Part shown: positions 1 through 7,265 of the stretch, one piece after another
How the letters are laid out: each line of letters begins with the position of its first letter
Position numbering within the stretch: position 1 is the first letter of the stretch
NCBI GenBank assembly: GCA_903839355.1
Contig: CAIMBV010000093.1
Coordinates: 1 to 11,982 of the forward strand
Length of the DNA: 11,982 nt
Reading direction: 5' to 3'
From: an uncultured Actinomycetes bacterium
Lineage (GTDB): Bacteria > Actinomycetota > Actinomycetes > Nanopelagicales > Nanopelagicaceae
Program-made: the position numbers and the translations under genes
Notes under the pieces: model-generated
What the model was told of the DNA's origin: nothing
The model's input: only the letters and a program-made list of their open reading frames with translations
Database searches by the model: none

Positions 1-356
1 AAAACACAGAACTCATTGCCTTCTACATCTGCCATGACAACCCAAGTTGTTGCAGGATCCGCAGATTGGCCGATCTCTATTCTCTTGCCACCCAATGCTT
101 CTATTCTCGCAACCTCTGCAGCTTGATCTTCGGGGGTTAGATCAAAATGCAGTCGATTCTTGACCACTTTCTGATCTGGGTTCTTGTAGAAAAGAATTGG
201 TGGGAACTTATCTCCATCCTCAAGTTTCTTTGGGTTTTCGAGCATCGCACCAGTGGCGTCGACGTAGCTCATCCGCCAACCCAAGACCGATTCCCAGAAC
301 GCCCCAATGACTGCAGGTTCTTTACAGTCTATAACTACATAACCGAGCTTGAGCAT
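1..356 (-). CDS. VOC/glyoxalase-like domain protein, C-terminus cut by window edge
   Basis: The minus strand is open from an ATG at 356-354 to the window edge, giving 118 codons with no stop, so the C-terminus is missing. The protein starts MLKLGYVVIDCKEPAVIGAF and contains FWESVLGWRM, a mid-protein NRLHFDLTPED segment and a final DVEGNEFCVF. This order (N-terminal beta strand, FW..vLGW helix, HFDL strand, D.EGNEFC near the end) is characteristic of the Glyoxalase_6-like branch of the vicinal oxygen chelate superfamily, usually about 115-130 residues, so only a few residues are probably lost. The family includes metal-dependent lyases, dioxygenases and resistance proteins; the substrate cannot be read from the sequence. 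No good Shine-Dalgarno precedes the ATG, so the message may be leaderless or the start weak. It lies 54 bases downstream of the kinase gene on the same strand and may be transcribed separately or by read-through. Confidence 0.8.
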   Translation of the reverse strand, partial: MLKLGYVVIDCKEPAVIGAFWESVLGWRMSYVDATGAMLENPKKLEDGDKFPPILFYKNPDQKVVKNRLHFDLTPEDQAAEVARIEALGGKRIEIGQSADPATTWVVMADVEGNEFCV

Positions 357-410
357 GCCTAGAAAGTAGCACTAGCTAATGGATTGGTCTATAAACCAAA
401 TGCGGGCAGA

Positions 411-1406
411 TTAGTCGAGAAGCGAGAACTCCCCGGTTTCGATGTAGTGCTTGAGGCGGCGCTCTGTCTTGCCCAAGTATTCGGGGATGAGCGCGACCAT
501 GTCGGCATTGGTAGTCTCAAAGAGGAAATTGAGCAGCACTAACTGGCGATTCGTGATGAGTAGTTCCAACTCCCAAGGTTCGAACTCTGGAAGGGGAGCC
601 ACGGAGGCATAGCCCTCAAGTAGGTGCTTTTCGTGCTCCCGGTCTTTGCGGAGATAGAAGATTGAGATCGCAATATCTTGCAGCCTCGAACCAATCCCCG
701 CATCATCGAAATCAAGGATCGTCATGTGATCACCGTTGAAGAGAATATTTCCGAAATGGAGATCAGCGTGAATTAGCTGTCGATCAAAACGCTCTTTCAA
801 TTGTTCGAATAACTTCTCAGATTGATCCCTAAGATCTTCCAAAAGTTTGTAGAGCTCTTCGGAGATTGACTCATGACGGATTTCAAAGAGATTGTCCCGT
901 CTGACCATGAGAGCTCGATCTACATCTAGAAAATTGGCATAGCCCGTTGGCTCCCACCCTAAACTCAATTGATGGAGCTTTGCCATCGCTTGTCCCAGGG
1001 CAAAAATGTTCTCGTTTGATGGATCGTCCTCGACTATCTCCCCCTCAATCCAGGGATAGACAATTACATCTAGATTAGAACCTTGATAAAAGAAGTATTG
1101 GTTCGCATTCGGTTCGCCCTGGAGATTAAGAATAGGAAGTGGGGCGCTAATACTGCCCTCTCGTTTCAACTCGAGTAACCACTGCGATTCGGCCCAGATG
1201 TGCTCTGGCCACTTAGTGGAGGTAGTGCTCACTCGTAGCGCGTAGGTTTGATCGTCTCCGGCAACAAATTTGAAGGTTGTGTTGTGACCATGATTCACAC
1301 ATTCAATCGTCTTTGCAGTCATCCCATATTGACCCAGAACATCGGTAGCAAACTCCGTGAGTTCCGCGATCTGCTCCTCTTGAGACATTTCTAGATACTC
1401 TGACAT
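411..1406 (-). CDS. APH-fold phosphotransferase (SrkA/RdoA, COG2334-like)
   Basis: A 331-residue protein with the aminoglycoside phosphotransferase/choline kinase fold. The catalytic loop reads LIHADLHFGNILF (H213, D215, N220) and the metal-binding motif is ILDFDDAG (D232, D234). An N-lobe strand YALRVS (R58 in place of the usual nucleotide-binding lysine), a helix with E73, and a hinge YPWIEGE near 117-123 complete the kinase core. Members of this group phosphorylate small molecules (homoserine, choline, aminoglycosides) or, in SrkA, proteins; the substrate here is unknown and resistance should not be assumed. The ATG at 1406 has a GAAAGG Shine-Dalgarno six bases upstream, which favours it over the internal Met7. 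It follows the GNAT gene after only nine bases and its ribosome site overlaps that gene's end, so the two are almost certainly co-transcribed. Confidence 0.87.
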   Translation of the reverse strand: MSEYLEMSQEEQIAELTEFATDVLGQYGMTAKTIECVNHGHNTTFKFVAGDDQTYALRVSTTSTKWPEHIWAESQWLLELKREGSISAPLPILNLQGEPNANQYFFYQGSNLDVIVYPWIEGEIVEDDPSNENIFALGQAMAKLHQLSLGWEPTGYANFLDVDRALMVRRDNLFEIRHESISEELYKLLEDLRDQSEKLFEQLKERFDRQLIHADLHFGNILFNGDHMTILDFDDAGIGSRLQDIAISIFYLRKDREHEKHLLEGYASVAPLPEFEPWELELLITNRQLVLLNFLFETTNADMVALIPEYLGKTERRLKHYIETGEFSLLD

Positions 1407-1416
1407 GAACGACCTT

Positions 1417-1827
1417 TCAATTCCTTTTACCTAGTACGCGGGTATTTTCCAATGTATATCCGAGTTTCTCATAAAATGCGATTACCTTTGTATTGGTATC
1501 ACGAACCATGAGCATCGTCTTAGGTGCTCCTTGGGTATGTAGCCAGTGCTCCGCAGATTCAACGAGTAGGCGTCCGTTCCCCGCGCTTTGGAATTGAGGA
1601 GCTACACCGAGGTAATAGAACCAACCGCGATGTCCATCAAATCCAGCCATAACGGCCCCAAGAAGTTGCTCCGCATCCTCCAGCACAAAGATGGTGGAGG
1701 TTGCTGTACGTAGCGCCAGATCAAAATCGAGTGATGGATCATTCTGTGGTTTAACTAAATCGCAGGCTCGCCACATTGCAATTACCGCATCTTTATCCTG
1801 GGGTGTCGCCTGGCGGACCGTACTCAC
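1417..1827 (-). CDS. ypeA: GNAT family N-acetyltransferase, YpeA-like
   Basis: A 136-residue single-domain acetyltransferase of the GNAT superfamily, which moves an acetyl group from acetyl-CoA to an amine. From memory it follows E. coli YpeA along most of its length: an early MWRACDLVKPQNDP segment (YpeA has LWERCDLLRPWNDP), a central GFDGHRGWFYYLGVAP (YpeA has YDGHRGSAYYLGV), and a C-terminal YEKLGY followed by LGKR. The acetyl-CoA pyrophosphate loop is QSAGNG, fitting Q-x-x-G-x-G. The start is GTG at 1827; no in-frame ATG lies just upstream, and an ATG at about 1842 is in another frame. The preceding GCGGG is only a weak ribosome site. It is the first gene of a two-gene unit with the APH-fold kinase. 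The biological acceptor of YpeA proteins is not established, so the role stays open. Confidence 0.83.
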   Translation of the reverse strand: MSTVRQATPQDKDAVIAMWRACDLVKPQNDPSLDFDLALRTATSTIFVLEDAEQLLGAVMAGFDGHRGWFYYLGVAPQFQSAGNGRLLVESAEHWLHTQGAPKTMLMVRDTNTKVIAFYEKLGYTLENTRVLGKRN

Positions 1828-1849
1828 CCCGCAATGATTCCATATCGGA

Positions 1850-1879
1850 TTGTTAGCCTCAGCCGTTCTCAGTTAAAGT
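1850..1879 (+). promoter_or_regulatory. Candidate sigma70-type promoter for the zinc-ribbon/RNase H operon
   Basis: In the divergent intergenic region a TTGTTA (1850-1855) is followed 18 bases later by TAAAGT (1874-1879), predicting a start near 1886 and a leader of about 36 bases. The -35 matches consensus at four of six positions and the -10 fits TAnnnT. Such matches arise by chance, so this is only the best candidate I see on the plus strand. No convincing partner promoter for the divergent GNAT gene was found. Confidence 0.25.
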
Positions 1880-1921
1880 AAGGCAACTCAATAGTGAGCA
1901 CCACAAACGATCGGAGCTTTG

Positions 1922-2647
1922 GTGAAGGCAACCCCTGAGGACCAAAATCTTCTTATCGAACTGCAGATGATCGACTCTCAGATCACGCAGGCCAAGGTGA
2001 AGTTAGCCGGACTTCCAGAGAAAGAGCAGATCGCTGCCATTCATACCCGCCTTGAAAATACCGCGGTGGAACTTGCCGTGGTCGAGACCGAGTTGGCCGA
2101 TGTAGTTATCGAACTCCGTCGTAGCGAGGTTGATGTTGAGCAGGTCGAAGATCGCATGAAGAAGGATGAGAACCGACTTAACTCTGGGCTAGGAACTCCT
2201 AAAGAGTTAGAGCAGCTGCAACATGAGCTTGTTACTCTCGCAAAACGCAAAGCAGATCTTGAAGATGGCGAACTCGAAATAATGTTGAAGCACGACGGTG
2301 TTAAAGCTCGCGTGGATGAGCTTCTAAATGATCAAGTGGGATTGAAGAAGTTAGAGCTGGAACTAAATGTCCGTCTGGAAAATGCGAAGACCGAGATTGA
2401 TAAGACGTTGGCAGATTTGAACGAGGCACGTATCGCCCTAACCCCGAAGATTGACCCCGTCTTGGTCGAGCTTTATGACAAAGTACGGACCTCCGCGCAT
2501 GGTGTGGGTGCCGCGCTTCTCGTTGGCAATAAGTGCGACGGTTGCCACTTGGCGATTAACGCGATTGAACTTGAGAGAATCAAGGGTCTGGCTGCGGATG
2601 AAGTCATTCGTTGTGAAGAGTGTCGTCGAATTTTGGTTCGAATTTAA
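1922..2647 (+). CDS. Coiled-coil C4-type zinc-ribbon protein (DUF164 / Rv2229c family)
   Basis: About 241 residues. Residues 1 to roughly 180 are charged and heptad-like, rich in Leu, Glu, Lys and Val, and should form a long antiparallel coiled-coil hairpin. The C-terminus is a compact zinc ribbon with NKCDGCH and IRCEECRR, four cysteines (about C205, C208, C231, C234) that can bind one zinc ion. This is the family described as C4-type zinc ribbon domain protein, and length and domain order are normal. Bacterial homologues are cytosolic and their molecular role is not firmly known; nucleic-acid or ribosome-related roles are suggested mainly by context. A GGAG at 1913-1916 lies five bases before GTG 1922 but only two before TTG 1919, so I prefer the GTG. 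Its stop overlaps the next start as TAATG, repeating the Mycobacterium Rv2229c-Rv2228c arrangement. Confidence 0.9.
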   Translation: MKATPEDQNLLIELQMIDSQITQAKVKLAGLPEKEQIAAIHTRLENTAVELAVVETELADVVIELRRSEVDVEQVEDRMKKDENRLNSGLGTPKELEQLQHELVTLAKRKADLEDGELEIMLKHDGVKARVDELLNDQVGLKKLELELNVRLENAKTEIDKTLADLNEARIALTPKIDPVLVELYDKVRTSAHGVGAALLVGNKCDGCHLAINAIELERIKGLAADEVIRCEECRRILVRI

Positions 2648-3723
2648 TGGCGCGCGACTTTGTGGTGACCGCCGATGGCGGATCACGCGGAAATCCTGGA
2701 CCTGCTGCATTCGGCGCTACCGTCTCTGAAAACGGAGTCGTACTCCATGAGCTCTACGGCACAATTGGAATTGCCTCAAACAACGTCGCCGAGTACTCGG
2801 GACTCATTGCCGGCCTCCGCAAGGCTCACGAGTTAGACCCTCAGGCAACGATCCATGTAAAGATGGATTCCAAACTTGTTGTGGAGCAGATGTCGGGTCG
2901 TTGGCAGATCAAGCACCCAGCAATGCGCGATTTAGCAAAGGAAGCCAGATCAATTCATCCGATGCAATTGATTACATTTCAATGGATTCCGCGCGAAGAG
3001 AACTCACATGCTGATCGATTAGCCAACAAGGCTTTAGATGGTGGCGACGCACCGGCTGCTAAACCCATTCTTAATTATTTGACGGCGCGACTTGTATCCA
3101 CTGAAGTACCAACTACCATCTGGTTTGTGCGCCACGGTGAGACAACCTTGACCCCAACCCGCAAATTCTCTGGGGTAGGTCCAATGAATCCGGCACTGAC
3201 AGAGACCGGTATCGCGCAGGCGCAAGCAGTAGCCAAAGAGATTGCAGCGCGTAAACCTGATGTACTTATCGCTTCTCCCCTTCAGCGGACCACTATGACA
3301 GCTAAGGAAGTTGGAGCTGCAAGTGATTTGGAACCAATCTTTGATGACATATGGGTGGAATGTGATTTCGGAAATTGGGAAGGGCTTACTCCTACAGAAG
3401 TTATGGAGACATATCCAGAGGACTGGAGCGACTGGTTGGCCTCAACTGCTCACCGTCCCGGTGGGGGAGAGTCCTATGTCGAGGTTTATTCGCGCGTAGA
3501 AGCTGGTATCAACGATTTAGTTGAGCGCTACCCTGGCAAAAAGATCTGCGTTGTGACGCACAATATTGTCATCCGCGCGATCGCCGCATACGCCATGAGT
3601 GCACCGCTCGAGAGCATGTATCACGTCGATATCTTGCCTTGCAGCATTACTACCGTCGCGGTCTGGCCTTCAGATCGGTTACGAGCGCTTAAATCTCTTA
3701 GCGAGCGGGCAGTCGCCAAGTAA
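2647..3723 (+). CDS. Bifunctional RNase HI / histidine phosphatase (CobC-like) fusion
   Basis: A 358-residue two-domain enzyme. The N-terminal RNase HI domain (about 4-130) degrades RNA in RNA:DNA hybrids and has all four acidic residues: D10 in TADGGSRGNPGPA, E49 in NNVAEY, D74 in KMDSKLVVEQ, D123 in SHADRLAN. After a short linker, the C-terminal domain (about 155-350) is a histidine phosphatase with RHGET (catalytic H163), SPLQRT, the acid-bearing DFGNWEGLTP and the second histidine in VVTHN. This matches Mycobacterium Rv2228c/MSMEG_4305, where the phosphatase half has been linked to alpha-ribazole phosphatase (cobalamin) activity. The ATG at 2647 overlaps the preceding TAA (TAATG) and places the first beta strand right at the N-terminus; a GTG at 2620 would add nine residues inside the upstream gene and is less likely. 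It is coupled to the following MFS gene by another TAATG. Confidence 0.95.
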   Translation: MARDFVVTADGGSRGNPGPAAFGATVSENGVVLHELYGTIGIASNNVAEYSGLIAGLRKAHELDPQATIHVKMDSKLVVEQMSGRWQIKHPAMRDLAKEARSIHPMQLITFQWIPREENSHADRLANKALDGGDAPAAKPILNYLTARLVSTEVPTTIWFVRHGETTLTPTRKFSGVGPMNPALTETGIAQAQAVAKEIAARKPDVLIASPLQRTTMTAKEVGAASDLEPIFDDIWVECDFGNWEGLTPTEVMETYPEDWSDWLASTAHRPGGGESYVEVYSRVEAGINDLVERYPGKKICVVTHNIVIRAIAAYAMSAPLESMYHVDILPCSITTVAVWPSDRLRALKSLSERAVAK

Positions 3724-5036
3724 TGGCAGGCAAGCATCTTCCTGGTTCTTATCAGAAACTCTTCACCGCTAACGTACTTTCAAATCTGGGCAATGGAGTA
3801 TCTGCCGTTGCATATCCCTGGATTGCATCTTCAATAACTCGCTCACCACTCTTGCTCTCCATCATTGGACTTATGGCGAGTCTTCCTTGGCTGGTATTTA
3901 GCCTTCCTGCTGGAGTCTTCATCGATCGCTTCGCACGCCGCAGCCTCATTGTCTTTACCGATGTAGTTCGCGGAATTATCACCTTGGTCGTTGCAATATC
4001 TATCTGGGGAAATCGCTCCCACATTCATATCGTTAAGAACATTGCTAAGACGGTGACCATTCATACCCACACTGGTCTCTACATCTTGCTCTTAGCCGCG
4101 ACATTCTTATTAGGCGCAGCAGAGGTTCTTGGAAATGGCGCCTCTCAAACCTTCATTCCACTAATTGTGGGGACCGAGCATCTGGAAACAGCCAACGGGC
4201 GCATGTGGACTGCAGAGTCATTAATGCAGAATTTCATTGGCCCACCACTTGCCTCTGTCTTACTTGGTATCTCTGTATTTGCCCCTCTGGCATTCGATGG
4301 AGCTAGTTTCTTTGCCTCCGCCGGATTAATTGGTCTGATCGCATCCTCGATGATTAAGAGACAAGATATTTCGCCAACTAAGAAAGATTTTAAGGCCGAA
4401 CTAAAAGAGGGGATGAGCTGGCTCTGGCATCACCCATTTCTTCGCTCACTCGCCATCATCCTCGGCTCAATCAATGCGATAAGTGCTCTCTCGTTCTCCG
4501 TCTTCATTCTCTTTGCGCAAGAAGATTTGCATACCTCAGTTTTTACCTTTGGCGTATTAAGTACTGGTGGTGCCATTGGTGGGGCCCTGGGTGGTTTCAC
4601 CTCTAGCAGAGTCATTAAGCGATTTGGAAGAGCTCGCCTAATTCGTTCAATTATTTATCTGAGCCCAGTATTTCTTGTTATAAACGGTGCCTCCTCGCAT
4701 TGGCAGATTGTCTGGGTTGTAACTGTCATCGAGATGTTCTTCGTGATTATGTGGAATGTCATTACCGTCTCTATGCGCCAAGAGATCATTCCGGATCAAA
4801 TCTTGGGACGCGTAAATAGCGTCTATCGCTTCTTTGGACTAGGCAGCCAACCTATTGGAGCGATTCTGGGCGGATCCATTGTGGCGATCTCGCTTCACTT
4901 CATCTCCCGATCACTTGCGCTTCGTCTCCCGCTCTTTGTAGCTGCTGGACTCTCAGTCATTTTGGCATTTTTTGCGCTGCCACATCTGACTCAGGCAAAG
5001 ATAGATGAGGCTCGTGGAAAGAGCGACGACCTGTAA
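3723..5036 (+). CDS. MFS transporter, exporter-like (MFS_3 type)
   Basis: A 437-residue polytopic membrane protein with about 12 predicted hydrophobic segments. After TM2 it carries GVFIDRFARR, the loop 2-3 motif A of the major facilitator superfamily (G-x-x-x-D-R-x-x-R-R), and the second half has glycine-rich helices (STGGAIGGALGGF) typical of antiporter-like members. The N-terminal LFTANVLSNLGNGVSAVAYPW resembles the MFS_3 group that includes the enterobactin exporter EntS and macrolide efflux proteins, so proton-driven export of a small molecule is the likeliest role; the substrate cannot be inferred. The ATG sits in a TAATG overlap with the RNase H/phosphatase stop, implying translational coupling. 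An ABC ATPase gene starts 12 bases after its stop, consistent with one operon. Confidence 0.88.
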   Translation: MAGKHLPGSYQKLFTANVLSNLGNGVSAVAYPWIASSITRSPLLLSIIGLMASLPWLVFSLPAGVFIDRFARRSLIVFTDVVRGIITLVVAISIWGNRSHIHIVKNIAKTVTIHTHTGLYILLLAATFLLGAAEVLGNGASQTFIPLIVGTEHLETANGRMWTAESLMQNFIGPPLASVLLGISVFAPLAFDGASFFASAGLIGLIASSMIKRQDISPTKKDFKAELKEGMSWLWHHPFLRSLAIILGSINAISALSFSVFILFAQEDLHTSVFTFGVLSTGGAIGGALGGFTSSRVIKRFGRARLIRSIIYLSPVFLVINGASSHWQIVWVVTVIEMFFVIMWNVITVSMRQEIIPDQILGRVNSVYRFFGLGSQPIGAILGGSIVAISLHFISRSLALRLPLFVAAGLSVILAFFALPHLTQAKIDEARGKSDDL

Positions 5037-5047
5037 TCTACGGAGTT

Positions 5048-5758
5048 ATGACGCAGCCATCCGATGTAGGCATTTCGATCGACCATCTCAATAAGAGTTT
5101 CGGAAGCAAACTCGTCGTAGAAGATATGACCTTTCAAGCCGTCCCAGGCGAGATCACTGGTCTGCTCGGTCGCAATGGCGCTGGAAAATCAACGACGCTA
5201 CGGATTCTTACGGGACTTCTTGAGGCCGATAGCGGATCTGCCCTCATCAACGGCAAGCGCTACGCTGAACACAAGCCTGGAAGTGTGGGTGTGCTGCTGA
5301 GTGCTGGATTTCCTAGCGGACGTAGAGCGATCGATCAGCTGCTCATCACTGCTATGGCCTATGGAGTTAAACGCGAGCGAGTGGATGAAGTTCTTGAGAT
5401 TCTAGAGCTCGGCAATGTTGCCAATACTCGTGCCGGAAAATTATCCCAGGGGATGAAGCAGCGCCTCGGAATTGCCTGCGCGATTTTGGCTGATCCAGAT
5501 GTCTTGATCTTTGATGAACCGGTTAATGGGCTTGATCCTGATGGCATTTTTTGGCTCCACAATTTCTTGCGCGAGCGAGCCGATGCTGGCAAGACCATCT
5601 TGATCTCGAGCCACTATCTCAACGACATGGAGCGCTATGTCGATCGGGTCCTCATCATTCAACGCCAATTGCTCCTCAATGAGAGATGGGATCTCTCCAA
5701 AGTTGGCACCCTGGTCGATGTCTTTAACGATGTTACAAAGGGTTTGACCATTGATTAA
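5048..5758 (+). CDS. ABC transporter ATP-binding protein (ABC-2 exporter type)
   Basis: A 236-residue single nucleotide-binding domain. Visible motifs: Walker A GRNGAGKST (K47), signature LSQGMKQRL (132-140), Walker B LIFDEP (D156, catalytic E157), D-loop GLDPDG and H-loop SSH (H189). The Q-loop region reads SVGVLLSAGFPSGRRA around 79-94 and has no glutamine where one is expected; actinobacterial ABC-2 ATPases of this type often have VGAVLEA..FHPGR there, so this looks lineage-typical rather than damaged. It energises movement of an unknown substrate, most likely export, with the membrane protein encoded just downstream, whose start overlaps this gene's end by eight bases. A CGGAG lies only two bases before the ATG, closer than ideal, but no later Met offers a better start. 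Confidence 0.9.
   Translation: MTQPSDVGISIDHLNKSFGSKLVVEDMTFQAVPGEITGLLGRNGAGKSTTLRILTGLLEADSGSALINGKRYAEHKPGSVGVLLSAGFPSGRRAIDQLLITAMAYGVKRERVDEVLEILELGNVANTRAGKLSQGMKQRLGIACAILADPDVLIFDEPVNGLDPDGIFWLHNFLRERADAGKTILISSHYLNDMERYVDRVLIIQRQLLLNERWDLSKVGTLVDVFNDVTKGLTID
5737..5742 (+). promoter_or_regulatory. Shine-Dalgarno deciding the TTG start of the ABC membrane subunit
   Basis: AAAGGG lies inside the ATPase gene, eight bases before TTG 5751, an ideal spacing. The competing GTG at 5766 would be 23 bases away. This supports a TTG start overlapping the upstream stop. Confidence 0.5.
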
Positions 5759-7265
5759 ATCTGGGGTGGGAACTTTCTTACGTTACCTGAAGCTCGAGTG
5801 GTCCTACTTGTCATGTGGGTATCTTCTTTTTCAGTTGCAGATTGGCCTTTACATCTTGATTGATGTCGGACTCTTGACGGCGCTGAATAATTTTAAGTTA
5901 ATCGCCGATCCCACCGTTGGATTTGAACGGATGGCCCTTTTATTCGCATTTACGGGAGTGATGGCGACGGTAGCCACGGAATTTAAAGGGCAGTACACCG
6001 ACTCCATTCAGCTCTTTTATGGAACCTGGCTTAAGAGATATCTCTATCGAGCGTTTTCTTCCGCACTCGTTATTGGGTTGGTCTTCTACGTAATTATTGT
6101 GGGCTTCTCAAAATTCTCTTCTGATTTCTTACTCCATGTGAATTTCACGCTTCACAACGTGTTGGGATTTGATACCGCGCTCATCTTGGTCTCACTCTTT
6201 GGTGCCTTCCTAGCCTCATTTTTGAAGGCTACTTTCTTAGCCAATATCTTGCCCGCGGTAGTTTTAATTTTGGAGACCAGCATTGGGGGAATAGTTAAGG
6301 GGCATGCCGCGAAGTGGAGTTTCACTGGAGTTTTTCTGCCTTTGCTTCAAGCCCACTCGCTCACCATGGTCCTTCTTGAAATGTTGGTCTATATCGTGAT
6401 TGCAGTGGCGCTAGTTTCTGCCCTCAACAGACGTCGTACCTCGATCGAAAATGCCCTAAACATAGAGGGATCTAAGAGTTTCTCACTTCGCAAAAAAGGT
6501 GGCGAACCTTTGTCGTGGAGAATCGCCCGCGCCATTGAGTCTCGCAATCATGACCTTGGAATCAGGTTCGCCCAGTTATTTACCAATACTCAATTCTTGC
6601 GATTGCCAATACTCTTCTTATGGCTCGGTGTTGTTCCTCTCTTCTCTAACAAGATTTTGAATATTGGCGGCTCTGAGCGGGTGATCATCCCGATTGTCAC
6701 AGGCTCCACGGTTCAAACAATATTTATGATCTCGCTCATCTCTCCCTCTATTTTGGAGGGCAAGGAATTCATCGAAAATGAATTAATCCTCTTCAAGAGT
6801 CGAGAGAAATTTATCGCTGCCACAAGGCGCCTCTGGCAAATGATTTGTTCAGTATGGGCGCTATTGATCGTTGCCATAGCGGTAGTGATTTTTAGCGTAC
6901 ATGGCGGGAAGATTGATCTTTCATTCTCGGCTAGACCACTTCTGGTCGCATTCGCCCTGGCTCCGCTCTTTGTCTCGCTCTCTTTCGCGATTATGCGCTT
7001 GCCGATTGAGCCGCGGTTCTTCTCGATTATTGCCATCGTTTATTACGTCTTAGATGTGGCAATTGTGGGCTCCATCAGGGGAGTTTCGCGATTTGAACCG
7101 ACCAGCCTCATTGCGAATTTGGCGGGGGGACGCGGTCTTTACCAGATCGTCCTTAATGAGAAGGCGGTATCCGCACCATTGATTGCGATCTGGCTGGTGG
7201 TAGCGATAGCGCTCTTTAACGTGGGGTTACGCCTATTTCGACGCGAAAGAGCCAAGGTCGCTTAA
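5751..7265 (+). CDS. Putative ABC transporter membrane subunit, uncharacterised
   Basis: A 504-residue very hydrophobic protein with roughly 12 membrane segments in two clusters: about residues 15-225, then a basic cytoplasmic stretch (NRRRTSIEN to AIESRNHD, about 226-265), then about 280-500, ending in the basic tail FRRERAKVA. I do not recognise a named family from any motif; the assignment as permease rests on pairing with the ATPase, whose stop overlaps this start by eight bases, and on topology. Two six-helix halves in one chain would let it act as a full-size partner for an ATPase homodimer. A short segment SPSILEGKEFIENELILFKS (about 330-349) resembles cytoplasmic elements seen in ABC-2 exporters, but weakly. 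The substrate is unknown. The 3' end overlaps the convergent importer ATPase gene by four bases. Confidence 0.72.
   Translation: MIKSGVGTFLRYLKLEWSYLSCGYLLFQLQIGLYILIDVGLLTALNNFKLIADPTVGFERMALLFAFTGVMATVATEFKGQYTDSIQLFYGTWLKRYLYRAFSSALVIGLVFYVIIVGFSKFSSDFLLHVNFTLHNVLGFDTALILVSLFGAFLASFLKATFLANILPAVVLILETSIGGIVKGHAAKWSFTGVFLPLLQAHSLTMVLLEMLVYIVIAVALVSALNRRRTSIENALNIEGSKSFSLRKKGGEPLSWRIARAIESRNHDLGIRFAQLFTNTQFLRLPILFLWLGVVPLFSNKILNIGGSERVIIPIVTGSTVQTIFMISLISPSILEGKEFIENELILFKSREKFIAATRRLWQMICSVWALLIVAIAVVIFSVHGGKIDLSFSARPLLVAFALAPLFVSLSFAIMRLPIEPRFFSIIAIVYYVLDVAIVGSIRGVSRFEPTSLIANLAGGRGLYQIVLNEKAVSAPLIAIWLVVAIALFNVGLRLFRRERAKVA

Noticed and set aside
147..362. 71-codon plus-strand frame
   Set aside because: The opposite strand encodes a clear glyoxalase-like protein across the same bases.
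384..399. TTGGT / ACCAA inverted repeat between the kinase stop and the VOC gene
   Set aside because: Only five base pairs with a six-base loop and no T-run on the minus strand, so it is too weak to call a terminator.
411..1406. Aminoglycoside resistance gene
   Set aside because: The catalytic motifs are shared by the whole APH-fold superfamily and the overall sequence looks closer to COG2334-type kinases; nothing visible indicates a drug substrate.
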